A DNA stretch of 64,000 nt from Lineus longissimus. Taxonomy: Eukaryota > Nemertea > Pilidiophora > Heteronemertea > Lineidae. Shown here piece by piece: positions 27,001-37,934 of this stretch; positions within the stretch are counted from its first letter, which is position 1; each line of letters begins with the position of its first letter. Below the pieces are notes generated by a model, which was not told the origin of the DNA, made no database searches, and was given only the letters and a program-made list of their open reading frames with translations. The stretch is from NCBI RefSeq assembly GCF_910592395.1, contig NC_088322.1, positions 12,395,431 to 12,459,430 on the forward strand, given 5' to 3'. The translations under genes and the position numbers were made by a program.

Positions 27001-30000
27001 CACATTTTTTTGCAAAGGTTCACTTGGAACAAAGTAACAATGTTTGATTGAACATTCATGAGTCAACCCAACAGCATAAATTACAACAAGAAAATGGTAA
27101 ATTCCGTTGGGAACTGGTGTTCCCTGATCAGGGCCCTTGACCTCTGGCCTGGAATAGAAAGGAATATGGAAACATACAATTTAAGAAATGAAAGTGAGGA
27201 TTTTTCATGACGTTTTTTTTTGGGGGGGGGGGTTACCTTCTATTATAGTATATCATGTATAATATGGCTATACATATGTTCATGTCTGTGACAGCCTCAT
27301 TGGCACTAATGAGATGAATGAATTAAATTGAATCGAATTTTCAGGCAATGGTGGTCAAACTGCATCGGGTTTGTCCCAATATCAGTAACATGATGACGGA
27401 ACTGAAGCCTCATTTCATCAACTGCAGCCAGCTTATCGAGTTTTATCTTATTTACCTCAATTGTGCTCCACAAATCTGGCATCCTGAATATTTCTACTTG
27501 TCCCCAAACGGGTAACTTCCCTCGCATAAGTGGTATCTGTCGCATTGGCTCGATTTTTGGGACGGGACAGCGAAACCACACGAGATAAAGCAATTATTCA
27601 CCTGAAAAAATTGGAGACAATTAGAATGCTGTTTCAGTCAACAATGGGCGATCTGTTCAGGAGACGTCTTTCAAATCGCCCATTGTTTCATAAACGAGAG
27701 CTGAACAGACAGTTCCAGCTACTCTTTGCAGATTTCCTTCTTCCAATGCATCCATCGCGTTTTGTCTCCACCACACTTGCATAGTTATACTAGCAGTCTG
27801 CATTATTGTTTGCTTATCATAAATTTACTTTAAGGTCACGTGCAGGTCTTATTGGTAATTGCTGGGGTGAAACTTGGTACTGCTGGACAAGACTTACATG
27901 TCCACAAAACGGAGTGTCGCTGCTGGACTGATTTACAAGTCCACAAAACGCAGAATCGGACATGGACACCATTACCCCAGCAAGAACCCAATGTAACCCC
28001 ACAAAATAGGGCCGTTTATAATGTTTAAGACATGTTTATACAATAACAATACTGAAGCTATTGCCTGCAGTGACCTTGCGAATGATTTTTATGTGGCAGG
28101 GGTCAGGGACCGTGACTATTGATAAAGTCCTCACGATATTATATTCGTCAACAATGGGGCACAGACTTTCAGATATTTTCGTGACTGACCTCTATTACCA
28201 GTACAGTCCAATATATATTTCTTTTTTTCGTGACTGACCTATATTACCAGTACAGTCCAATACATATTTCATTTTTCGTGACTGACCTATATTACCAGTA
28301 CAGTCCAATATATATTTCATTCTTCGTGACTGACCTATATTACCAGTACAGTCCAATATATATTTCATTCTTCGTGACTGACCTATATTACCAGTACAGT
28401 CCAATATATATTTTATTTTTCGTGACTGACCTATATTACCAGTACAGTCCAATGATATTAGCATTTGTATTTTTGGTTTAGTCTGTATATCTTTCAAGGG
28501 CTGGGATGGGGACGGGGAAATTCTCCAGTGACAAACTTTTTGATTGTCATTCTGGTAAAGAAAAACACGTCCAAAGGGGAAATTTATTCTCATAACGTTT
28601 TACAATGCTCGAAAAAAACTTTAAAAATGTACATGTGGCGAGTCGCCACATGTACTGACTATACCTGTGGATCTAAATATATATATCAAAATTGAAATCC
28701 TTAGGGAAATTAATGAAGACAAAAAGGGTTCCATGCCCTGGGATTCCATGTACCGCGGACGATGCTAACGATAGGATTTAGCTGACAGGATTTGGCCACA
28801 TGAACCCCTCCTGTCCAAAGACGCGGGGGTCGTCAGATCAATTTGAAACCGCCATGGACATCACTTCTTCCCCCTCACAAGTCGGTCGCGATGACCTCCA
28901 TGTGCAAACCATTTTGGCTGTGGATGCCCTGGTAACCCATGTCGCCTAACCAGACATAGCGCGCTGCCTGACTAGAAGTTACCGCCTCTGAGACCCAGGG
29001 TTGAGACACTGGGGTCTGCCCCTAGCTGACAGGTGGCTGGAGATCCATATCATAGAGCATACCAACCGTACATAACCGGCTGGACTGGTACACCCTATCA
29101 GGCTCAGACTCCCCAACGGAGTCTATTGAGCGCAGCCGCAGCGCCAGTTAATATGGATGGATTTACGTCGTCAAATTTCTGTCGACCTGATGAGCATTCG
29201 TTCACGGTACATAGAGTTTATCGGGGTAGGGGGCGAAGAGACAAGACCAGGAACTCCTGTGGGGTTGCGGGCGCAATGCAACCCGAGGAACGAGATGCAC
29301 CCAAAGTACAAGCTCGAAAATAACTGGCTCATCCTTCGCCATAGGTGTCAAGTATGAACCACTTATACAGACAGGCGTCATTAACGTTGGGTAACACCTC
29401 ACAAGGAGTAATGCCAAACAGTTTTCAAGACCTCATATTTAACGAAAAGGTGTGACAATAATGATAATATATCAGATCCAATACCAGTCCCTTGACCAAA
29501 CCCAACCATTTCTTTAAATTTCAAGGGGACGTCAGGGCTTCTGAAAGAAAAAGTATGGGCATGATAGCTACGATAGAAAGATAGATCGAAGTGATAGAAG
29601 GGCTAACTCGTTATCTGAAAAGGGTAAGCGTGTTGAGTGTTATAGTTACACGCAACAAGGTCACATATCCATCTGTGGCCTGCAAGTGTCGCCAACCCAA
29701 CACTGTTCTCAACTGGAGCTACATGTAGTTTTTTTCACGATCACTGGGAAGGGTGTCGGAGCAATTTGAAGGTGTGTTTTCATCCTTAATTTCACATTAT
29801 TTCTCTCGCATTTTCGGGAGTGAGACAAAACCAATTAATCCCAATTAATTTGGTCGAGGGCAATTTCATTTGTTTCCCACAATTAATGACCAGTTTGGGC
29901 CATCACGGAAAACCGCGAGGATAATGCTAAACCACACAACCACATACATTTTTTGCAAGGATTATGTACAAAGTACATTTTTCAAGAGCTCATTTAAAAG

Positions 30001-33000
30001 TTGGATAATATTATAAGAAATGTGATAATACTTGCAATTTTATTTGTACCCTTTTTAAAAAGAAGTTACCCTTTTTTAAAGTGGAACTATTTTTTCTCCT
30101 TGTGCATATGTGCACAAGGACCCAATGCATTCATGTTCCTCACGGTTCACCACGATGGCCCAGACTGATGACCTGGGCCATGATGCCATCCATGCACGTT
30201 TCAAGAAAATCGCCTTGGTAGAAGGCCTATTTAATAGCAATCATGTAGTTGTCCCTAAATCACCCAGCCAGCCCCTTTCACTGGCAGTGGTTCATGTATG
30301 GGAAGATTCAGATACTATGTAAGTAAAGGGGGTACAAGAGCTATGGTACAGGTGAGGGGTACAAAAGCCCCAGTATACAGTTAGATAATAAAATGGTTAC
30401 AAAATGACCACAATTTATCTTCGCACACCATCTTTATTCTTGTATAGGGGTTATAGGTAAAACTTAATGGTGACCAGAATATAATGGCTCGCGAAAGAAA
30501 TTTTAAGTCAGTCTTTTATGCTGCTGATTTTCTGCGGCTTTCAGCAGCTTCCTTCTACTGCACTTGGAAAGATATCTTTTGAAAGCCACCACGTGACCTC
30601 AGGGCCAATGCATTGTTCTCATTATTCACACTTAACAGCTTCGCGACCACTCCAAAACATACTTAAAAGGGACAATCTGGGTGTGGGATTTCTCTGGCCT
30701 GGAGATAATACCTCTGCTTGCCACAATGCGCCGGTACTTATGCTGATCTCGCCAGTTTTGGGCATGGCTTATGAAATGCAGGCAGGCCTTAAGGTTACAC
30801 CCAGTTTTTGTACACTGTTTATTGAAGTTCAATGATATTTCAATGTTCCTGTTTGGAGAAGCCACGGTCCTGCTGGAAGCCATTTTTATAGGAAAAACCA
30901 ACATATCTCATGCCACAGTTGTCCCTTTAATACCACTGAATACAAGAGGGGGTATCACTAAACTATGGTCATTTCATCACACAAGCCGTTTATCAAAGCT
31001 CTGAGATGCTGATCTCCTATCGGATAGGATAGATTGATACTCGATCGCTGCACTGGTCAAATGAGACGATTGGTAATTTCTGCCATGTCTTTATGTAAAT
31101 GTCTTTGAACTACTTCGATTTTATGCCTCATCTTTCTGAAACGGCCAAGGTCCTCATCATACATATCGCATGTCGCAGTATCAAGGGCTGGTTGGTTCAG
31201 AGATAGAATGTGTTATGAGCACGTGACACATTGCGCCAAGCATAGGGCGTGTGACGTCATAAAACATGGCAGATATGACCGATCGTAGAGCAACTGCAGA
31301 ATACACGGACACCCTGTGCTAAATGAGAGGAATGTGTACATAATGTACAGAGGGACAGAGTGTACATATTGTACAGAGGGACAGAGTGTACATAATGTAC
31401 AGAGCTACTTCTGTCCCGGCTATTCTGCAGTTAGGCTGTTATTTCAATTGAGAAAAATGACTCACCATGATGGTGTTCACGTCGTTTCTTGTCATAAACC
31501 GGTTTGGCAGCGGTGGTTGAGCAGCATTAGGTGTGCTAGAAAGGACAACATGTCTGGTATCTGCAAGGAATGAAAATGACAAGATAAGATTCTACACAGT
31601 ATCAAACAATAGTCACAAAAGTTGTGGAGAAAAGGTTGTGGAGAAATCATGCTGAACTTACCAATGTTGAACCAGCGCTTCGACCATGGAACATATGCCT
31701 TGTTTGTGTCGACACAACTGAACGCTTGTGTTCCCAAAACCGGTCTGTCATACCAGCAGCACAGCCAACTTACACCCCTAGTTAAGTACGTTACGTCAGA
31801 GAAATGACCAAACCACACATCTATTCAAATTGTGATTTTCAATCAAATTTAGATTGACCCATTCACGAAAATGCTCACAATTGAAAGCTGACGAGTCAAA
31901 TGAATTAACCTCATTGGGCAAATAATGAGCCCACGGTCGGATGAACACGAGTCGAACAGAAAGTTATATAACTTCGCTGAATTTTGGCATTTATGGTATT
32001 TTTAAACGAGTCTATACGTGACACAACATGATTGATGAAATTCATTGCCAATTACGTATTTACACAATTTAAATTTTTTTTAAATTCAAGTTCAATTTTG
32101 CGCACATGTCGTCAAAGCAAAATTGCGTAGGGTGTGATATATCATGCAATCGAATTAAAATATATTTGACAGTAGCGGATTCAGAAATCTTTGGAAGGGG
32201 CTTACTCTGAGGAAAGAGTGGGGATCAGTGAATGTACCATCGTGGAAACCAGGATGGTACGAGGGCCCTGACCAAGAAATAATTTAAGTTTGAAATATGT
32301 GGTTTTCCGGCCATATCTGGAACCATCGCAGAGAATTCTGGAAGGAAAAAAATAAAAAGGTTCTCTCATCGGGACTCGAACTCGAGACCTGTGGTTCTAT
32401 TTGCCAACACTCTTATCCTCAAGGCCAGTGGACTGCTTCAAGCGCATCGAAGCATTGGAGGTGTATCATGTTTCAGGCCGTATTCAGAAGGGTCTTTTGT
32501 TCGTTTTAATTTCTTACTATTGCCGCATGGGGTGCTCTGGTTTTGTGCATGCAGTTCAGCTTTAAGTGGTTAAAAGATGGATGTAGGATATTATGAGATA
32601 AACGAACGAATTTTATGACCTCTAAAGATGCAATCATTTCTTTTCGCAGGCACACAAAGTCGGTCTCCGCGACAAGGGTAAAATGTGGGTCCTGCTGAAT
32701 CCCGAAGTTCCCTACACGGCCATCGAACCTGAACTCGATATCCTTGATAACATCGGGATCATTCGGAAAGTCATTCGGAGAGAGTCGTGGCTTTGTGAAC
32801 CTCACCAGGTAAAATGTTGCAACATATCTTTTTGCTGACTATTTGGAGGGAACCACTTGGCTATGAGACAAAGCTGGTCGATCGCTCATTACTTGGTTGA
32901 TACAGGGTCTTTAGTATTTTCATGTAAATGTGGCCGTTTGGTGTAATGAGGTATAAGATGAGAATAGTTTCCACCTCGGGTAAGAATATTTCTACTGGAG

Positions 33001-36000
33001 TTAAAAATTTGAGGAAAAAATAAATATTTGCAACCGTAAACATATTTACGTCAGGATTCCCCACTGTTCCAGCAACAAATATAATCCGAATAGTAGCAGT
33101 CATCAGTTTTGTCTACCTTCCAGACTGCCCTCGCGAAACTGATGAACACTGTGGCAAGTGCGTATCAAGATCTGATGGACTCGGGGACGTGGGAAGACCA
33201 GACAGTGGCAAACTGTAGCGGCGGCTGGTCACTGGGAGATGAACTCATGGCTTTCACGAAGGTACCGTCCCGTTTGCTGAAAATACGCAAACTCATCCTC
33301 TGACGATATCAAAAACAATTCTGTTCTGTACTGGCATAGTGGCGCTGTGTCGAAACGAACATCAGTGTCAGAGTTGCTGTGTTCGTTTCCCGATAGAAAA
33401 AGATCTACAGTCATTTGAGGTCGGCAGTTTGAACAAAATCTTCTCTGGTGCCGGCAAAATCATGGCGAACACTTAATGTGCCGGTTTGTTTTTCAGGCCC
33501 AAGCCAGCCCCCTCATCGACAGTTGCAAGAACTTCACCCAATACGAGCTCCGTTCCTCCCGTATGGAAGGTAATACCATGGTCCTGAATCGTGGAGCGAT
33601 CTGGAATAAGCGCGATGGGATGACTGTGGATGGTCAGATGTTTCCTAACACCAACACCGGGTTCAATGGGAAGACCTTTACCGTTGGCACGTTAGCTGTA
33701 AGTTTGATATAGTCGTATCACGGGCGCATAATCACAACAAAAAATGTATCTTTAATTTCTTTGTTGACTGTCGTTAAGTGCGAAGAGCGCGTGCCGTGTT
33801 TTGGTGGTATGTTACTATGGCCCAGCATCCTCGCCTTCCGCAGTGTTGGTGCTCTTGACTATCAGTCTTCCTTTTCCTGATTGCTGACCACACCCCCCCC
33901 CCCCCACCCCCACTTCTTTTGGTAACCATGGTACCCAGTAGTATACTTAAGTTTAAGATAAAAACACCAGCTTATCAATAAAATGTTTACGAGTTTTCGG
34001 CTATTTCAGTATTCCTTCTTCCAAAGAAAGACCACGGATGCGAACGGTACGGCGCACTACACGGGACTTACGATCGATATCATGGACATTGTTGCCAGAA
34101 ACATGAATTTCACGTGAGTATAAAAACCATCTCAGTTGAATCCTTTTGGCGACGTTCCTTATTTGTGACATCACCCAGCTAGATAGGAGGCAACAGCTGA
34201 CAATTTCATAGACGGCGAACAGGGCACTGCCGCCTATAGGCATACTGAACTTCCAGTATGCCTATAGACACACCTTCACAGAATGGGCTTGCGCCGAGAA
34301 TCATGAAGTAAAGAGAGAAATAGGCCTACCGGCCAAAAGGACAGAACTGTGACTGAGAAACTCTCCAGCCAGCCGATGGCAAAACTCACTTGGACAGCCG
34401 ATACCTCCACTTCAATTGAAGCCCTTTACGGTTTCATTGAGAACCAGCAACAGTGAGAATATACATGTGTCACTAAATAGAAATCGTCGGAGAGTGTTCA
34501 TATCCCGAATTTACAACATGCGTTGATTTAAGACTCTGAAACCGTTCTCGGAAATGATTTCTTTCTCTTTAGCATTCGATACGTAGAGCCTGCGGACCAG
34601 TACTGGGGTGCACCCGACCCAGATGGAAACTGGAATGGTATGATCCAGCAACTCATCGACAAGGTAACACTAGGCTACAGTCTCACGCGGATTTTGCGAA
34701 CGTCCTCATTGGCGATAATACAAATCACAAACATGATGTTTTGATAAAAAAGCTGAAAGCGATTCAGTATCCGCTAAATAAAAAAACACATGCCCAAATT
34801 GATGCGACGTGGTCTAACATTATGAAGTGCTAAATGACTCAAATATTCATTAATGGTCGTCTCTGATTAGGATGATTGTTCTGCGTTTCCATCTCAACCG
34901 TGGACATGGTGCTAGGCCTCAGATTCAAGGAAAAAGTAGTGGTATGTTATATTTGCACAGCCCAAAAATACCTTTCTGGATATTTTGCATGGAGGATAAG
35001 GACCCTTTCATTTTCATTGTAGGAAGTTGACATCGTTGCGGCCGGCCACAGTATCACTTCAGCCCGTTCATCCGTGGTAGATTTCGCCGATGCTTACTAT
35101 TTCGAACCCTCCATCATTATGCTGAAGAACCCTGGCGCTGGAAGCAGGTTAACTGTCTACATTGAGCCGCTTCATAAGTGGGTATGTATGGAGAATGTTC
35201 AAGGCTCTGGAGATTAGAAGTACCTCTCCAAAGCCTGATCAGGGCGCTACCTTACCAAAGCGGTCCTGAAACAACCAAATCTTCCCCCAACTTTTCAAAG
35301 TGTCAATGTTTGGAGAGAGTTTCACATGCCGTAGAGATGGATACCGTTTCACAGCAACTTAAGGAACACAGAATTAGATAGCACGATCTCCTTGGCAAAA
35401 ACCTGTCCGAATTTTCTTCACAGCCTTGTCTTTCCACTCAGGTCTGGCTGTGCACCTTTGCCTCGATGCCAGTTTTGGCGCTATTGATGTGGCTGTTCAC
35501 CAGGTACTCGCCCTTCTACACGAACCAGGACCCAAGCTGTTACCTCGAGAGCACGCCCCTCTTCAGCCTCGGCCGTTGCTTCTGGTATATCTATGGCTCA
35601 ATGTGGCAGCAAGGTATGTAGAAGTTGGTGAAATATTAAGTCTATTTGCCCTTGCTGGTTTGGACCTTTCACCACCATGAAAGCTCTTCGTGGGGGTCGA
35701 TGTTGTCACGTTTTGCCCAGATAGCCCAAGACAGCAGAACAATGGGAATTTAGGCCTAGTTGCGAGCGGGCTTTGTTTAAATACAGTATACCGTGTATTG
35801 TGCTCGGTCTGAATTCTTTTAACTGCGAGGTAAGGGCAAAATAACTTAATGATCTTTTGCCAATTTTACTCTTTTGATGCCAACTTTCGGTTTTGCCAGG
35901 CAAGGCAGCATGTATAAACATGTATAAACTAGTTTTTGAAGATGGTGCTTTTTGTTTTTAGGACAAAGCGAGATGCCCCGGGCAATGAGTGGGCGGTTTT

Positions 36001-37934
36001 TGTTATTGGTGTGGTGGACATTCGTGGTAGTGATATTGGCGACCTACTCTGGCAACCTCATCGCCTTCTTGACCGTCACCAAGGTTACATTACCGATCTC
36101 GACCCTAGGTGACCTACCTGCGCAGGATGACTTGAAATTTGGAACTGTCTTTGGAAGTGCTTTATGGAACTTACTAGAGGTAGGCTAATGGTGACTGCTA
36201 CCAAGATTTGCATAGGTTTGACTCGAGGTGAAAAGTCTATTTTCGTCGTTGTGGCCCATTGGAAGCATTACCCAGGGTACGCTTACCAAATTTGTGACCC
36301 GCTCTACCAAAACTAGGCGCTTGTCGCATCTGAACTTGACAGGTTGATACGGACTTGTTGTTCATTTCCCTATTGTAGACCTTTTGTGAAATCTATTACA
36401 AACTGATTTGGTCACATTTCACAAAAGGTCTACAATAGGGAAATGAACAACAAGTCCGTATCAACCTGTCAAGTGCAGATGCGACAAGCGCCTAGTTTTG
36501 GTAGAGCGGGTCACATTTGTTATGGAATTTATGGCCATATGGATAGACCGCGGCCGAGGATTGCGTTCGCCGCTCACCGTGTTTAGCACGATAATCCCAA
36601 TTTCATCTCTGGTGGATTCTTGATTTCAGATTTCAAGTACTGGCGCACCACGGAGGGTCTGGGAAGCAATGGACAAAACAGACCAACCCAATACATACGG
36701 AGCCGGCAAGGATCGAGTATTAAAAGGTAAGTTGGTGATGTTTTGGAAAAATATGTCTATAGGATACAGGATGAAGTTTCCGGGACAGAACATTTTATGA
36801 TGAAGATTATTTTGTGAGAATATATTAATCTCTGGTGCATTGAAGTTATTTAGTCTTTATTGAACCACACCTTAATCGGTCAGTATCAGGGTTCATGTCG
36901 GTCCCCTGGTAGAAATAATGCAGCAATGTACACAATACCATGTACATTATCTCTGTGTACAAGGGCATCAATGTTTCTATGTCTCAGTGTACATCATCAT
37001 AGGCACCTGTACCCCCCCCCCCCCCCCTTCATAATCATCAGTGTTTTATAATTACTTGGTCAGCAAACCTCTAATAAGTTTCCCTGAATTGAGTCAGAGC
37101 AGTGCATTAGGAATTGTTTTGCATGTTTTGTGACACGCTTCTCCTAATAATGACAGGTGATTTCGCACTTATCTGTGAACGATCCTTCTATGAAGACGAG
37201 GCTGCTAACAACTGCGACCTAACCAAAGTACCAAAGCAGGAATTCTTCTTCGGTAGTTATGGCATTGGTGTGCAAAAGGGATCGCCACTGAAGGACATGA
37301 TTTCTGAACAGTACGTACGAGCAATGGCCAGTCATCGGGACAGGACAGATTTCGCTGTTAGCCTAATAAACATGTAATTCAAACGATTCTTCGTTTCGAG
37401 GAAACGCTTGAGTCATATTGATTTTCACGAGAGCCAGAAAATCGTTGCCACGAATTGGACCGATCGTCGTAACAATACCTTCATCAAACAGTGCAGAGTT
37501 ATTTTCTTCATTCTTGCCAAACACAAAGATTAACAGAAAATCATGCAGTTTCAGTACTAATCATCTATCATCAAGAATTAATAAAGACCAGTCTTTGCTA
37601 ATTCTTTAATTGCTATAACATATATCTCTGTTGCAGAATCCTCCTCATGAGTGAGTCGGGCCTTCTCAATAAGCTCAGCAACGACTGGATCCCGCGACAG
37701 GAGTGCGCCGGTCTGACCTACACATCATCCAAACCTGCCAGCCTCGAAGATGCGCAGGGAGCATTCATAGTGTTGGGCTTCGGGCTTGGATTCGGCATAA
37801 TTGCCATGATAGCGGAGATTATCCATTTCCACTGCATCAAGGATAAGATCAAGGGCAAGAAATTTGGTCCGTTTGTTTTTGGAAGCGAGACGAGTGTTAG
37901 GAGCAACAAGGTTGCACCCTTCACTGATAACTGA
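24100..37934 (+). CDS. Ionotropic glutamate receptor-like channel subunit, complete (818 aa model)
   Basis: This is a ligand-gated cation channel subunit of the plasma membrane. Fifteen exons join in frame: 24100-24172, 24442-24591, 24944-25198, 25484-25671, 32650-32808, 33124-33261, 33497-33697, 34010-34113, 34573-34663, 35023-35181, 35442-35613, 35962-36179, 36630-36726, 37157-37310 and 37637-37934. The order is signal peptide (1-17), amino-terminal domain (to about 385), S1 ligand lobe, M1 (about 507-530), pore loop ending WQQG (561-564), M3 with TYSGNLIAF (591-599), S2 lobe and M4 (about 761-783). Arg468 (SITSAR) and Glu676 (LICER) match the two universal amino-acid-binding residues, whereas the side-chain pocket differs (FGSAL in place of SGST). 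The Q/R site is genomic Gln. The gate motif differs from SYTANLAAF, and both changes recall divergent invertebrate iGluR/IR clades. Intron 4 is about 7 kb and repeat-rich. An acceptor-like TAG just before the start suggests a 5' untranslated exon upstream. Confidence 0.92.
26098..26205. mobile_element. Small inverted-repeat element (~108 bp)
   Basis: The left end is GGCAGGTTTCGCAA and the right end is its inverted copy TTGCGAAACCTGC. Sub-repeats of the ACGAA/TTCGT type (TACGAAG, CGACGAA, GTACTTCG) fill the inner arms. A TA-type duplication is possible, but the flanks are too AT-rich to decide. It is a non-autonomous DNA transposon relic in intron 4 of the receptor gene. Confidence 0.5.
28181..28453. 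repeat. 48 bp minisatellite, ~5.7 copies
   Basis: GTGACTGACCTATATTACC recurs at 28181 (with one change), 28230, 28278, 28326, 28374 and 28422, so one unit is 49 bp and the rest are 48 bp. Copies are almost identical apart from the short T-rich spacer. Because 48 is a multiple of three, both strands show long repetitive open frames (16-residue units); these are artefacts of the repeat, not genes. Confidence 0.95.
28629..28655. repeat. Perfect 13 bp inverted repeat with a 1 base centre
   Basis: GTACATGTGGCGA (28629-28641) is followed by one G and then its exact reverse complement (28643-28655). It lies in intron 4 of the receptor gene, 175 bases after the minisatellite. It could form a cruciform or a transcript hairpin, or be a fused pair of transposon ends. 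Confidence 0.9.
31335..31404. repeat. 26 bp tandem repeat, ~2.7 copies
   Basis: TGTACATAATGTACAGAG-type units begin at 31335, 31361 and 31387. Each contains the self-complementary core TGTACATAATGTACA, so each copy is itself a small palindrome. Intronic. Confidence 0.85.
32360..32440 (-). repeat. tRNA-like sequence, probable SINE head or tRNA relic
   Basis: Read on the minus strand, TGGCCTTGAGGATAAGAGTG resembles a pol III A box region, and GAGTTCGAGTCCCG about 35 bases later resembles a B box with a T-arm. The T-stem pairs imperfectly and no good acceptor stem is visible, so it is not a functional tRNA. It lies in intron 4 near its 3' end. Confidence 0.45.
34234..34267. repeat. 14 bp perfect hairpin, 6 base loop
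   Basis: CTATAGGCATACTG (34234-34247) and its exact reverse complement (34254-34267) flank a 6 base loop in the intron between the exons ending at 34113 and starting at 34573 of the receptor gene. Confidence 0.9.
36294..36514. mobile_element. 221 bp palindromic MITE, copy 1
   Basis: The element is almost a full palindrome. It starts GTGACCCGCTCTACC, ends GGTAGAGCGGGTCAC, and has arms of about 99 bp around a loop of about 23 bases. It is flanked by ATTT on both sides (36290-36293 and 36515-36518), a 4 bp target-site duplication. It lies in the intron between exons 12 and 13 of the glutamate receptor gene and matches copy 2 at 218 of 221 positions by my count. It is non-autonomous, and the superfamily is not identified. 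Confidence 0.88.

Larger units (their letters stand above)
25672..32649 (+). other. Large intron 4 of the glutamate receptor gene
   Basis: This 6978-base intron holds a short MITE (26098-26205), the 48 bp minisatellite (28181-28453), a 27 bp perfect palindrome (28629-28655), a 26 bp tandem repeat (31335-31404) and a tRNA-like SINE remnant (about 32360-32440). A small cysteine-containing minus-strand frame lies at 27494-27601. Exon 4 (ending NVLQK) and exon 5 (starting AHKVGL) read through as continuous family sequence, so no coding exon of this gene appears to be missing here. Confidence 0.7.

Noticed and set aside
28195-28593. 132-codon minus-strand repetitive protein and its plus-strand counterpart
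   Set aside because: Both are created by the 48 bp minisatellite, whose period is a multiple of three.
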